Assembly (NCBI GenBank): GCA_910585525.1
Contig: CAJUFR010000011.1
Coordinates: 1 to 59,065, forward strand
Length of the DNA stretch: 59,065 nt
Direction: 5' to 3'
DNA from: an uncultured Angelakisella sp.
GTDB lineage: Bacteria > Bacillota > Clostridia > Oscillospirales > Ruminococcaceae
Shown one piece after another: positions 47,819 through 58,204 of the stretch; within the stretch, counting starts at the first letter, position 1; every line of letters begins with the position of its first letter. The position numbers and the translations under genes are program-made. A model generated the notes under the pieces. That model saw only the letters and a program-made list of their open reading frames with translations. It was not told the origin of the DNA and made no database searches.

Positions 47819-48283
47819 TTACAGAAAGATGCCGATGGCCTCCAGGATGCCGTAGCTGGCCACCCCCATGATGACGCCGCTGGTCAGCACCCCCAGGGCG
47901 ATGGCGGGGATGGCCCGGGAGAGGGGCATCCGCAGGAAGGTGGCGGCTACCGAGCCGGTCCAGGCCCCGGTGCCGGGGAAGGGGATGGCCACAAAGGCCC
48001 ACAGGCCGAAGAACTCGTATTTGCCGAAGCCCTGGGCGGCCTTGTCCGCCTTGTTGATGACCCGCTGGAAAAAACCGCCCACATAGGGCCAGGTGGCCAG
48101 CCAGCCCAGCAGCTTGCGGCCGAAGAGCAGCAGGAAGGGCACCGGCAGCAGGTTGCCCAGGACGCAGACCAGATACACCTGCCAGAAGGGGAAGCCCATC
48201 CCCACCCCGATGGGGACCCCTCCCCGCAGTTCCACGATGGGCAGCATCGAGATGGCGAAGAGATACCAGTATTTTTTCAGCAT
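47819..48283 (-). CDS. Small multidrug-export-type membrane protein (COG2426)
   Basis: 154 residues, about four membrane helices. Family motifs: SMLPIVELRGGVPIGVGMGF near the start, LLPVPFLLLFGRKLLGWL, FGLWAFVAIPFPGTGAWTGS and AIALGVLTSGVIMGVASYG. The Pfam name suggests multidrug export, but no transport has been shown for most members. Single gene on the minus strand, divergent from the heat-shock operon. Confidence 0.88.
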   Translation of the reverse strand: MLKKYWYLFAISMLPIVELRGGVPIGVGMGFPFWQVYLVCVLGNLLPVPFLLLFGRKLLGWLATWPYVGGFFQRVINKADKAAQGFGKYEFFGLWAFVAIPFPGTGAWTGSVAATFLRMPLSRAIPAIALGVLTSGVIMGVASYGILEAIGIFL

Positions 48284-48428
48284 AGGGGAACTCCTTATCT
48301 ATTATGAAATATCCCCTCTAGTTTACAGGGGATGAGGGCAATAATCAAGGGGGACGGGGAAAAATAGCAGGGTGCTGGCAGACGGCGGGCCGGAGTGACG
48401 GAAGTTTGTAAATAATTTGTGAAAGCCC

Positions 48429-48457
48429 TTGACTTCCCAGGGAAATAACGGTACAAT
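48429..48457 (+). promoter_or_regulatory. Sigma-A promoter of the heat-shock operon
   Basis: TTGACT (48429-48434), 17-base spacer, TACAAT (48452-48457); the CIRCE element begins 9 bases downstream, over the start site. Confidence 0.9.
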
Positions 48458-48465
48458 AATACTCG

Positions 48466-48492
48466 TTAGCACTCCACTTCAACGAGTGCTAA
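48466..48492 (+). promoter_or_regulatory. CIRCE operator (HrcA-binding site)
   Basis: Perfect consensus inverted repeat TTAGCACTC-N9-GAGTGCTAA. HrcA, encoded by the next gene, binds it and represses hrcA-grpE-dnaK-dnaJ when GroEL keeps it folded. Confidence 0.99.
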
Positions 48493-48519
48493 GAACCAAA
48501 ACGAAAGGCGGTGGACAGG

Positions 48520-49554
48520 ATGGAACTGGACCCCAGGAAGCTGCGCATCCTCTCCGCCATCGTGGAGACCCACATCGCCACCGGGGAGCCGGTGGGCTCC
48601 AAGCTGGTGGCAAGGCTGCTGGACGGGGAGGTCTCCCCCGCCACCATCCGCAACGAGATGGCGGCGCTGTTCGACCAGGGCCTGCTGGAGCAGCCCCACA
48701 CCAGCGCCGGGCGGGTCCCCTCCCACCTGGGCTACCGTCTCTACCTGGACCAGCTGATGCGGCGGCGGCCCCTGACCGGGCCGGAGAAGCAGCGGATCGA
48801 AGCGTTGTTCAACCTCCGGGACCCCGACCCCGACCGCCTGCTGGAGGACGCCGCCAAGACACTGGCGGAGCAGACCGGCTGCGCCGTCATCTCCACCGCC
48901 CTGACCAAGGAGAGCGCCCGGGTGCGGAAGATCGAACTCATCCCCGCCACCAGCCGCACCGTGGTCATCCTCCTCATCGCCAGCAACGGCATGGTGAAGA
49001 ACAAGGTCTGCCGGGTGGACTTCCAGCTGACCGCCAAGGTGCTGGAGTTCTTCCAGGGCTTCATCGACCGGCACTTCACCGGCCGGAGCATCAACGACAT
49101 CAGCGCCAGCTACCTGAACTCGGTGGCCTTCGGCATGGGGGAGGAGTATATGGATATCTTCACCCCCCTCCTCTCCGCCGTCTTTGACCTCTGCCGGGAG
49201 TGCAGCGACGGCCAGATCTACCGCAGCGGCACCGCCAACCTGCTGGAGCACGAGGACCTGCGCCGGGTGGCCAACCAGCTGTTCCGGGTCATCAACTCCC
49301 GGGAGGCGGTGATGGAACTGGTGGACCGGGGGAGCGAGGGCATCCGGGTGCTGGTGGGCAAGGAGAACCCCAACAGCGCCTTCGCCGGGTCCTCGGTGAT
49401 CATCAGCAAGTACCGCATCGGCCAGGACAACACCGGCGCCATGGGGCTCATCGGGCCCATCCGCATGGACTACGCCCGGCTCATCCCCCACCTGGAGTAT
49501 TTTTCCCAGACCCTGGGGCGGCTGCTGGGCGAAACACTGGAAGAACAAAAATGA
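48520..49554 (+). CDS. hrcA: Heat-inducible transcription repressor HrcA
   Basis: 344 residues from ATG 48520 (GGCGGTGG upstream; a GTG at 48511 is an alternative). Winged helix: LDPRKLRILSAIVETHIATG, EPVGSKLVARLL, VSPATIRNEMAALFDQGLLEQPHTSAGRVPS (partly quoted); then the GAF-like core and the C-terminal YRIGQDNTGAMGLIGPIRMDY. Represses its own operon through CIRCE. First gene of the operon. Confidence 0.98.
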   Translation: MELDPRKLRILSAIVETHIATGEPVGSKLVARLLDGEVSPATIRNEMAALFDQGLLEQPHTSAGRVPSHLGYRLYLDQLMRRRPLTGPEKQRIEALFNLRDPDPDRLLEDAAKTLAEQTGCAVISTALTKESARVRKIELIPATSRTVVILLIASNGMVKNKVCRVDFQLTAKVLEFFQGFIDRHFTGRSINDISASYLNSVAFGMGEEYMDIFTPLLSAVFDLCRECSDGQIYRSGTANLLEHEDLRRVANQLFRVINSREAVMELVDRGSEGIRVLVGKENPNSAFAGSSVIISKYRIGQDNTGAMGLIGPIRMDYARLIPHLEYFSQTLGRLLGETLEEQK

Positions 49555-49580
49555 CTGTAAGATAGAGGGAGGATACCGAC

Positions 49581-50129
49581 TTGGCAGAACAGGAGAAGGA
49601 AACACTGGACCAGCAGCCCCCCCTGGAGGAGCCGGCCATGGAGCAGACCGAGGCGGAGACCGCCGCCGGGACCCCGGAGGATGAGGCCGCCCGCCAGCTG
49701 GAGCAGCTGCGGGAGGAGAACAAGGCCCTGGAGGAACGGCACCTGCGGCTGATGGCGGAGTTCGGCAACTTCAAAAACCGCACCGCCAAGGAGAAGGACA
49801 ACATCTACGGCGACGCCGTGGCGGGCACCCTGCGGGAGCTGCTGCCGGTGCTGGATAACCTCCAGCGGGCGCTGGACAGCCCCTGCGCCGACGAGGATTA
49901 CAAAAAAGGCGTGGAACTGATCCACAAGGGCCTGTGGGAGATCATGACCGGCATGGGGGTGGAGGAGATCGCCGCCACCGGCGTCCCCTTCGACCCGGAT
50001 ATCCACAACGCCGTGATGCACATCGAGGACGACAGCCTGGGCAAAAACACCGTGGCCCAGGTGCTCCAAAAGGGGTACCGCATGGGGGAGCGCATCCTCC
50101 GCTACGCCATGGTGCAGGCGGCAAACTAA
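49581..50129 (+). CDS. grpE: Nucleotide exchange factor GrpE
   Basis: 182 residues. TTG start at 49581 after GGGAGGAT. Acidic, disordered N-terminus, long coiled coil (RQLEQLREENKALEERHLRL), FGNFKNRTAKEKDN, ELLPVLDNLQRALDS, and the beta-wing with GVPFDPDIHNAVMHIEDDSL and VAQVLQKGYRMGERILRYAMV. Releases ADP from DnaK. 26 bases after hrcA. Confidence 0.98.
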   Translation: MAEQEKETLDQQPPLEEPAMEQTEAETAAGTPEDEAARQLEQLREENKALEERHLRLMAEFGNFKNRTAKEKDNIYGDAVAGTLRELLPVLDNLQRALDSPCADEDYKKGVELIHKGLWEIMTGMGVEEIAATGVPFDPDIHNAVMHIEDDSLGKNTVAQVLQKGYRMGERILRYAMVQAAN

Positions 50130-50195
50130 GTCACCCAAGGAATCATAACATAGAGAACATGTCAGACCAAAGCGATACTATGGAGGTAATGGAAT

Positions 50196-52025
<1,830 letters not shown>

Positions 52026-52040
52026 TCGATCAGCGAACAC

Positions 52041-52074
52041 GGCAGGATAGGGGGGAAAGCCCCTCTATCCTGCC
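52041..52074 (+). promoter_or_regulatory. Stem-loop between dnaK and dnaJ
   Basis: Arms GGCAGGATAG (52041-52050) and CTATCCTGCC (52065-52074), with an inner GGGG/CCCC pair, no T-run. Probably an mRNA stabiliser or processing site that lowers dnaJ relative to dnaK; a palindrome TGATCGATCA lies just before it at 52023. Confidence 0.6.
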
Positions 52075-52104
52075 AGTCATGACATGAGATAGAGGTGATG
52101 GGAA

Positions 52105-53283
52105 TTGCCGGAAAAAAAGCGTGATTATTACGAGGTGCTGGGGGTCCAGAAAGGGGTCGGGGACGACGAACTGAAAAAAGCCTACCGCAAGCTGGCCAAG
52201 CAGTACCACCCCGACCTGCACCCCGACGACAAAGAGGCGGAGGCGCACTTTAAAGAGATCAACGAGGCCTACGAGGTCCTCTCGGATAAAGACAAGCGGG
52301 CCCGGTACGACCAGTTCGGCCACGCCGGGGTGGACCCCAACTACAGCGCCGGGCCGGGTGGCTACGGCGGCGGGTTCGGGGGCTTTGGCGGGTTCGAGGA
52401 CATCTTCGGGGATCTGGGGGATATCTTCGGCGGCGGGGGTTTCGGCGGCTCCACCCGTGCCCGCAACCCCAACGGCCCCACCCGGGGCAACAGCCAGGGC
52501 TTCACCCTGCCCCTCTCCTTTATGGAGGCGGTGAAGGGGTGCCAGAAGGAGGTCACCTACCAGCGGCTGGAAAGCTGCGCCGCCTGCTCCGGCACCGGCG
52601 CCGCCGAGGGCAGCCGCCCCGAGACCTGCCCCGATTGCGGCGGCAGCGGCTACGTCACCGTCCGCAAGCAGAGCATCCTTGGCATGATGCAGGTGCGCCA
52701 GCCCTGCTCCCGGTGCGGCGGCACCGGCAAGGTCATCAAAAACCCCTGCCAGAAGTGCGGCGGCAAGGGCCGGGTGCGGGTGAACCGGAAGCTCACCGTC
52801 AACGTCCCCGCCGGCATCGATGACGGCCAGACCTTCATCGTCCGGGGGGAGGGGGACCACGGCACCAACGGCGGCCCCGCCGGCGACCTCCAGGTCACGG
52901 TGACGGTGCGCCCCGACACCATCTTCGAGCGGGACGGCCAGAACATCTGGTGCGATATCCCCCTCACCTACACCCAGGCGGTGCTGGGGGACGAGATCGT
53001 GGTCCCCACCGTGGACGGCAAGGTGAAGTACACCGTCCCCGAGGGGACCCAGAACGGCACCGTGTTCCGCCTCCGGGACAAGGGGGTGGTGGACCCCAAC
53101 ACCGGCCGCAACCGGGGGGACCAGTACGTCCGGGTCACCATCGAGGTGCCCAAGGGCCTTTCCCGCAGCCAAAAGGATAAACTCCGGGAGTTTGAAGCAA
53201 GCCTCAGCGAAAAGAACTACCACAAGCGCCAGGGCTTCTTCGACCGCCTCCGGGAGGCCTTCGACAAGGACAAGGATAAGTAA
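52105..53283 (+). CDS. dnaJ: Chaperone DnaJ (Hsp40)
   Basis: 392 residues. TTG start at 52105 after GAGGTGATG; N-terminus MPEKKRDYYEVLGVQKGVGD. J domain with HPD (KQYHPDLHPDD), Gly/Phe-rich region (about 75-125), four zinc-ribbon repeats (CAACSGTG, CPDCGGSG, CSRCGGTG, CQKCGGKG) and the C-terminal substrate-binding domains with DLQVTVTVRPDTIFERDG. Stimulates DnaK. Last gene of the CIRCE operon. Confidence 0.98.
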   Translation: MPEKKRDYYEVLGVQKGVGDDELKKAYRKLAKQYHPDLHPDDKEAEAHFKEINEAYEVLSDKDKRARYDQFGHAGVDPNYSAGPGGYGGGFGGFGGFEDIFGDLGDIFGGGGFGGSTRARNPNGPTRGNSQGFTLPLSFMEAVKGCQKEVTYQRLESCAACSGTGAAEGSRPETCPDCGGSGYVTVRKQSILGMMQVRQPCSRCGGTGKVIKNPCQKCGGKGRVRVNRKLTVNVPAGIDDGQTFIVRGEGDHGTNGGPAGDLQVTVTVRPDTIFERDGQNIWCDIPLTYTQAVLGDEIVVPTVDGKVKYTVPEGTQNGTVFRLRDKGVVDPNTGRNRGDQYVRVTIEVPKGLSRSQKDKLREFEASLSEKNYHKRQGFFDRLREAFDKDKDK

Positions 53284-53291
53284 GACAACGA

Positions 53292-53317
53292 CGCCCCCGG
53301 CTTTTGGGTCGGGGGCG
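53292..53317 (+). terminator. Probable terminator after dnaJ
   Basis: 8-bp stem CGCCCCCG/CGGGGGCG with a 10-base loop, 8 bases after the stop; followed by CTTGG, so it lacks a proper U-run and may allow read-through to trmO. Confidence 0.5.
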
Positions 53318-53346
53318 CTTGGTATGAAAATAAGGAGGAAGCGCCT

Positions 53347-54036
53347 ATGCCGGAGCCTATCACCGTCCGGCCCATCGCCCATATCCGCAGCGGCTTCCCG
53401 GAAAAGTTCGGCATCCCACGGCAAAGCGGCCTGGTCCCCTCCCTCCGGGCGGAGGTGGTGTTCCAGCCGGAGTACCGGGTCCCCGAGGCCTTCCGGGGGC
53501 TGGAGCAGTTCTCCCACCTCTGGCTCATCTGGCAGTTCTCCCAGGCGGCCCGGCCGGGGGAAGGCTGGTCCCCCACCGTCCGCCCGCCCCGGCTGGGGGG
53601 CAACGCCCGGATGGGGGTGTTCGCCACCCGCTCCCCCTTCCGGCCCAACTCCCTGGGGCTTTCCTCGGTGGGGCTGGTGGAGGTGCGGCTCCAGGGGCCG
53701 GAGGGGCCGACGCTGGTGGTCTCCGGCGCCGACCTGCTGGACGGCACCCCCATCCTGGACGTCAAGCCCTACCTCCCCTACACCGACGCCCACCCGGAGG
53801 CCTCCGGCGGCTTTTCCCTCCCCGGGGGCCAGGGCCTTTTGGCGGTGGACTTCCCCCCGGCGCTGCTGGCCCGGGTGCCGGAATGCCATCGCCCGGCGCT
53901 GCTGGAACTGCTGGCCCAGGACCCCAGGCCGGGGTACCAGCACCAGCCGGACCGGGTCTACCGCCTGGCCTTCGGCGGGGTGGAGGTGGGGTTCCTGGTG
54001 GACGGGGAGCAGCTGCGGGTGGTGGAGGTCCGGTGA
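53347..54036 (+). CDS. trmO: tRNA t6A37 methyltransferase TrmO (TsaA/YaeB family)
   Basis: 229 residues. The SAM-binding beta-barrel domain shows ITVRPIAHIRSGFPEKFGIP, VFQPEYRVPEAFRGLEQFSH, LWLIWQFS, GNARMGVFATRSPFRPNSLG and GADLLDGTPILDVKPYLPY, the TsaA signature set. A C-terminal ~80-residue extension follows as in gamma-proteobacterial and clostridial members. N6-methylates t6A37 in tRNA-Thr. AAGGAGGAAG precedes the ATG. Confidence 0.95.
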   Translation: MPEPITVRPIAHIRSGFPEKFGIPRQSGLVPSLRAEVVFQPEYRVPEAFRGLEQFSHLWLIWQFSQAARPGEGWSPTVRPPRLGGNARMGVFATRSPFRPNSLGLSSVGLVEVRLQGPEGPTLVVSGADLLDGTPILDVKPYLPYTDAHPEASGGFSLPGGQGLLAVDFPPALLARVPECHRPALLELLAQDPRPGYQHQPDRVYRLAFGGVEVGFLVDGEQLRVVEVR

Positions 54037-54046
54037 GCCCGCCGCC

Positions 54047-54098
54047 TTGACTTTTCCCTCCCCCCGGGATATACTAAAACAATACTCATCCAGTGTAT
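54047..54098 (+). promoter_or_regulatory. rrf2 promoter with adjacent dyad operator
   Basis: TTGACT (54047-54052), 17-base spacer, TATACT (54070-54075). At 54082-54098, over the start site, ATACTC-N5-GTGTAT forms an imperfect dyad, a plausible autorepression site of the Rrf2 protein. Confidence 0.65.
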
Positions 54099-54121
54099 AT
54101 TCCCACCGAAGGAGGCCCGCT

Positions 54122-54523
54122 ATGCACATCACCCTGGAATCTGACTACGCCGTGCGCATCGTTTCCCGCCTGGCCCGGCAGGGCGGGCGGATGGACGCCA
54201 AGCGGATCGCCGAGGAGACCGGCGTCACCCTCCGCTTCTCCCTCAAGATACTGCGCAAGCTGGTCACCGGCGGGCTGGTCCGGTCCTACAAGGGCACCAA
54301 GGGGGGGTACGAACTGGCCCGCTCGGCCAAGGACATCTCCCTCTGCGACGTCATCGAAACGGTGGAGGGCCCCTACGCCCTCTCCCGGTGCGTGGGGGAG
54401 CCGGACTTCCGGTGCAGCCGCAGCCCCGACGGCAGCTGCTGCAAGTTCCGCCGGGTCTACGCCGATATCTCCCAACTGGTGCGCCAACGCCTCAGCCAAG
54501 TGACCTTTGAAGAAAAAAACTAA
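54122..54523 (+). CDS. Rrf2-family transcriptional regulator, possible Fe-S sensor
   Basis: 133 residues from ATG 54122 (GGAGG 6 bases upstream). Winged helix ITLESDYAVRIVSRLARQGG, KRIAEETGVTLRFSLKILRK, SYKGTKGGYELARSAKDISL. Then a Cys cluster RC-x7-C-x7-CC (residues about 90-108), which could ligate an Fe-S cluster as in IscR/NsrR-type members, though the spacing differs from IscR. Targets unknown; no isc/suf genes nearby. Confidence 0.92.
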   Translation: MHITLESDYAVRIVSRLARQGGRMDAKRIAEETGVTLRFSLKILRKLVTGGLVRSYKGTKGGYELARSAKDISLCDVIETVEGPYALSRCVGEPDFRCSRSPDGSCCKFRRVYADISQLVRQRLSQVTFEEKN

Positions 54524-54526
54524 GAC

Positions 54527-54565
54527 AAGCCCCCTTCCTGTCCCAGGAAGGGGGCTTTCTTTATC
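54527..54565 (+). terminator. Strong intrinsic terminator after rrf2
   Basis: 14-bp perfect stem AAGCCCCCTTCCTG with its complement, three-base loop, followed by TCTTTAT. Confidence 0.92.
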
Positions 54566-54585
54566 ATCATACAAATGGCGCTGTG

Positions 54586-54664
54586 ACTCCAGGCACCCAC
54601 CACCGCCCAGCACCACCTAAGCCCCCAAAGGGGGCGGGTAGGGCGCGCCCGCCGGGCCACCGGC
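54586..54664 (+). repeat. Dispersed structured intergenic element, family 1, copy D
   Basis: Head CTCCAGGCACCCACCACCGC, then CTAAG, stem GCCCCC/GGGGGC with an AAA loop in place of the GGCCGC stems, GGTAGGGCGC and a tail CCGG-rich hairpin that ends at the stop codon of the convergent M23 gene. Most diverged of the four copies. Confidence 0.6.
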
Positions 54665-56995
54665 CTAGAAACCGGGCCAGTAGGTGCCGATGAAGTTGGC
54701 GGGGTTCATGATCACGCCGTTGATGCGGATCTCAAAATGGCAGTGGTTGCCGCTGGCGTTGCCGGTCCGTCCCACCAGGGCGATAAGATCGCCCTGACGC
54801 ACGTACTGGCCGCTGGTGACGAAGACCGAACTGCAGTGGGCGTACCGGGTAACGGCGCCGTCACCGTGGCTGATGTCCACACGCTTGCCGTAGGGCCAGA
54901 TAGCGTAGTTGGTGGCGTAGGTGACCTGGCCGTCCCGGGCGGCCCGTATCTCGGTGCCGGCGGATGCCGCGATGTCCATGCCGGTGTGGCCGTAGTAGCC
55001 GTACAGCCCGGCGGAGACATAACCGCCCTTGACCGGCCACATGTAGGAATTGCTGCCGCTGCTGCTGGGGTCCAGATAGGTGAGGATGGCCATGGTGCCC
55101 ACCCGCACCTGGGCGTCCACCGGCTCCCGCTTCACCTCCGGGGTGCCGATGCGGGTCTCCGCCACCTGTTCGCCGTCGATGTAGGTGACGTCCGCCGTCA
55201 CCGTCTGCAACCCGTTGATACCGGCGGAGATGGGGACCGAGTAGCCCTTATAATAGCGGCTGTCCTCGATGCTGATGGTGCCGTAGGGTATCTCCTCGTC
55301 GTAGACCTCCCGGCGGGTGACCTGCACCCCCAGGTCCATGGTGACACGGGCCACCGTCAGCCGCTCCCCGGGGATCAGGGGGATGGAATCCAGGTCGATC
55401 CGGTCCTCCTCGTCCTCCCCGCCGGGGATCATCTCGTGGTCCCGCTGCTCCAGCAGGGTGTTCAGTTCCAGCAGCTGCTCCACCGGGACGTTGTACTCCT
55501 GGGCGATGGCGGTAAGGGTCTCCCCCTCCTCCACCTTGTGCTCCACCGTCCGGGTCTGGTCCGACTGCATGTCCTGGGTGATGCGGTAGAGGGGGCGGAT
55601 GGAGGTGCTGGGGTAGATGCCCCGGCGAACGCTGATGCTCTTGACGAACTGCACCAACTCGTGCTCGATGCCGGTGCGGTAGGCGTCCAGCATGGAATCC
55701 AGATAGATGAGGATCTCGTTGCCGTCCTCGATGGCCCCCAGGAAGGCCCCCTCGATGTAGACGCCGTCAGCCTCCTCGACCTCGTTGAGGGAGGCGGACA
55801 TGATGCGGTTGGCCAGCGTCTCCTGGTCCACCAGGTCCTCCTCGCCGGCGATGACGATGTGGAAGATGGGCCGGCTATCCTCCGGGGGCTGGTACTCCTC
55901 CCCCAGCATCCGGTCCAGCACCATCTGCTGGGCGTCGTAAAAGACGCTCTCCCGGGGGATGTACCCCAGGTGCTGCCCGGCATATTCCACCGACAGGGCG
56001 TAGTTGATGCCCTGGAAGTAGGTGAGGGTGGCCGCCAGGATGGTGATGCCCACGATGGGGGCCACAAAGTTGGCGATGTGGTTCAACGGCCGGCCCAGGG
56101 ACCGGAGGTACTGCCACCAAAGCCCCGCCTTTTTGCCCAGGCTCCCTTTGCCCCCGCCGGTCTCCCGGAGGTTCTGGAACAACCGGCTGGTGAGCCGGGC
56201 CAGTTCCCGGTAGGGGAAAAGGGTGGTGTCCGAAATGTGGGTGCAGACCCGCAGGAAGCGGCTGTGCTGCTCCTGGAACCACCTGGGGACGTAGTACCGC
56301 ACCCAACCCATCAGCCGCTCCCACTCCCGGCGGAGCAGGTTCATGTCCCGCATCAGCTGGATGCCGATGTAATACACCTCGATGTAGACCCACTCCAGCA
56401 AGGAGGGCTCGTCCTTCCCTGCGGAGGGCTTTTTTTGTTTCTCCGGCTTCTCCTCCCCCTTGATGGCGGCGGGGCGGGGGGGCTTTTCCTTTTTGCGCCG
56501 TTCCTTTTTCTCCGGCTTTTGCTCCGGGGGCGGGGGCTCCTTGGCCTCCTCCTTGGGGGGCTCCGGCGGCTCCACCGCCCGGATGGCTTCCTCCAGTTCG
56601 GGGCTGTCCGGCTCCTCCGGCTGGGCCGCCGCTGTCCCCAGCCGGCCCAGGATGTCGGCCCACCGCCGCTTCCCCTCCCGGGGCTTGGGGGCAGGCTTCA
56701 GGTCCTCCAGGTCCATGGGGGCCTCGGGGGCAGGCTCCGGCTCCCGGGCCGCTTTGGGCCGGGGCGGCTCCTCCGGCGGGGCGGCCCGCCGCTTTTTGGC
56801 GAACTTCCCCTCCCCCGGTGTCTGGGGCGGGGCGAGCCGGGGCTTCTTTTCCTTGGGCGGGCGGGGCTCCATAGGCCCCTCGTAGATGCCCAACTCCCGG
56901 TAATGGGCCAGGAGGGCGTCGTAGTCCATCTCCCCGCTGGGGGAATTGTTTTTCCGCTCCCCCCGGGAGTCCTTCTGTTCCAGCGCCAACGCCAT
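54665..56995 (-). CDS. Membrane-anchored M23 metallopeptidase with LysM and G5 domains
   Basis: 776 residues from ATG 56995 (AAGGAG just upstream; GTG 56998 or TTG 56989 are alternatives). About 185 cytoplasmic residues rich in Pro, Lys and Glu, an amphipathic helical part, a membrane helix (FVAPIVGITILAATLTYF, about residues 321-338), then an extracytoplasmic region: a region of unknown fold, LysM (HKVEEGETLTAIAQEYNVPV), G5-like domain (ISAGINGLQTVTADVTYIDG) and peptidase M23 (YGHTGMDIAA; GNHCHFEIRING with the HxH zinc ligands). Acts on peptidoglycan cross-links, as in sporulation or division endopeptidases. Promoter at 57028-57056. Confidence 0.92.
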   Translation of the reverse strand: MALALEQKDSRGERKNNSPSGEMDYDALLAHYRELGIYEGPMEPRPPKEKKPRLAPPQTPGEGKFAKKRRAAPPEEPPRPKAAREPEPAPEAPMDLEDLKPAPKPREGKRRWADILGRLGTAAAQPEEPDSPELEEAIRAVEPPEPPKEEAKEPPPPEQKPEKKERRKKEKPPRPAAIKGEEKPEKQKKPSAGKDEPSLLEWVYIEVYYIGIQLMRDMNLLRREWERLMGWVRYYVPRWFQEQHSRFLRVCTHISDTTLFPYRELARLTSRLFQNLRETGGGKGSLGKKAGLWWQYLRSLGRPLNHIANFVAPIVGITILAATLTYFQGINYALSVEYAGQHLGYIPRESVFYDAQQMVLDRMLGEEYQPPEDSRPIFHIVIAGEEDLVDQETLANRIMSASLNEVEEADGVYIEGAFLGAIEDGNEILIYLDSMLDAYRTGIEHELVQFVKSISVRRGIYPSTSIRPLYRITQDMQSDQTRTVEHKVEEGETLTAIAQEYNVPVEQLLELNTLLEQRDHEMIPGGEDEEDRIDLDSIPLIPGERLTVARVTMDLGVQVTRREVYDEEIPYGTISIEDSRYYKGYSVPISAGINGLQTVTADVTYIDGEQVAETRIGTPEVKREPVDAQVRVGTMAILTYLDPSSSGSNSYMWPVKGGYVSAGLYGYYGHTGMDIAASAGTEIRAARDGQVTYATNYAIWPYGKRVDISHGDGAVTRYAHCSSVFVTSGQYVRQGDLIALVGRTGNASGNHCHFEIRINGVIMNPANFIGTYWPGF

Positions 56996-57027
56996 CACTC
57001 CTTTCCGCCACGGCCGCATATGTTATC

Positions 57028-57056
57028 ATTATAGTCCCTTCCGCCGAAAAAAGCAA
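57028..57056 (-). promoter_or_regulatory. Promoter of the M23 gene
   Basis: TTGCTT (57051-57056), 17-base spacer, TATAAT (57028-57033) on the minus strand. Confidence 0.75.
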
Positions 57057-57180
57057 GAAAGGCGGCTGGTCCGGTCCTATTTTACCGCTTTCCGCCGGGG
57101 ATTTTGTTAAGGCATTGTTACGATTTTTAAAAGGAGGCGGCAAAAAGACAAACCTTTCGAGTGATTTTTACAAAATATTA

Positions 57181-57209
57181 TTACATTTTATCCAGAAATA
57201 TGGTAAAAT
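57181..57209 (+). promoter_or_regulatory. Promoter of the uridine-kinase-like gene
   Basis: TTACAT (57181-57186), 17-base spacer, TAAAAT (57204-57209), in an AT-rich segment. The rest of the 57020-57245 gap holds no gene that I can support. Confidence 0.65.
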
Positions 57210-57245
57210 AAGAACAAACCCCATTCAAAAAAGGAGCGATGCAGA

Positions 57246-58184
57246 ATGAAATACAATCCCATTATGGAAAAGCTGGACCTCCCGGCCAAGGAGGAACTTC
57301 TGCACTGGGACCCCAAGGCGCTGATCCTGTCGGAGGAGAAAGCCTTCCGCCAGCGGGTCATCGAGGTGTTCTGGCGGGCGGAGGCGGAGGAGTCCCAGGT
57401 GATCCTGCTCAGCGGCCCCACCTCCTCCGGCAAGACCACCGCCTCCCGCATCCTGGCGGAGGGGCTGACCCGGGGGGGCAACCGGGCGGTGCGCATCTCC
57501 CTGGACGACTTCTACAAGGACCGGTCCCAGGCCCCCCTGTGGGAGGACGGCCAGAAGAACTTTGAGACCATCGACGGCCTGGACCTGGACACCCTGGGGG
57601 AGTGCATGGAGGACCTGCTGGCCACCGGCCACACCAAGGTGCCTATCTTCGACTTCGCCAGCGGCACCCGCTCCCCCCTCAGCCGGGACCTGACCTTTGA
57701 CGACCGCACCTGCCTGATCTTTGAGGGGCTTCACGCCCTCAACCCCCGCATCACCCCCCTGGTGGATAAGTTCCGTATCCTGCGCCTTTACATCAGCGTC
57801 CACAGCGACTACGTGGACGGGGAGGGGCGGACGCTCATCACCGCCCGGCAGCTGCGGCTGCTCCGGCGGCTGCTCCGGGATCGGGTGCGCCGCAACACCG
57901 GCGCCACCGAGACGCTGCGCCTTTGGGACTACGTGCTGCGGGGGGAGAACCTGTACATGCAGCCCTACCGCCCCCTGGCGGATATGCACATCAACTCCGC
58001 CCACGGCTACGAGCCCTTCCTCTACAGCCGGGAGGGGGCCGAGATGCTCCGGGGCGTCCCGGCGGACGACCCCCACCATCAGATGGTCACCGAACTGATC
58101 GCCGCCCTGGACGGCCTGCCCAGCCTGGATTGGGACCTGGTGCCCCGCACCTCCCTGATCCAGGAGTTCATCGACAGAAAATAA
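57246..58184 (+). CDS. Uridine-kinase-like P-loop kinase (UDK/PRK family)
   Basis: 312 residues from ATG 57246 (AAGGAG 11 bases upstream). N-terminal ~45-residue helical extension, Walker A LLSGPTSSGKTTASRILAEG near residue 54, ISLDDFYKDR (conserved substrate-binding Asp), then PIFDFASGTRSP, Walker-B-like CLIFEGLHALNP and lid helix RLLRDRVRRNTGATET. A clostridial subgroup, longer than Udk (~210 residues), often called nucleoside kinase; phosphorylates uridine or a related compound by inference. Followed by the MBL gene 20 bases later. Confidence 0.85.
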   Translation: MKYNPIMEKLDLPAKEELLHWDPKALILSEEKAFRQRVIEVFWRAEAEESQVILLSGPTSSGKTTASRILAEGLTRGGNRAVRISLDDFYKDRSQAPLWEDGQKNFETIDGLDLDTLGECMEDLLATGHTKVPIFDFASGTRSPLSRDLTFDDRTCLIFEGLHALNPRITPLVDKFRILRLYISVHSDYVDGEGRTLITARQLRLLRRLLRDRVRRNTGATETLRLWDYVLRGENLYMQPYRPLADMHINSAHGYEPFLYSREGAEMLRGVPADDPHHQMVTELIAALDGLPSLDWDLVPRTSLIQEFIDRK

Positions 58185-58204
58185 GAAAGTAGGGTGTAAA
58201 CAGT

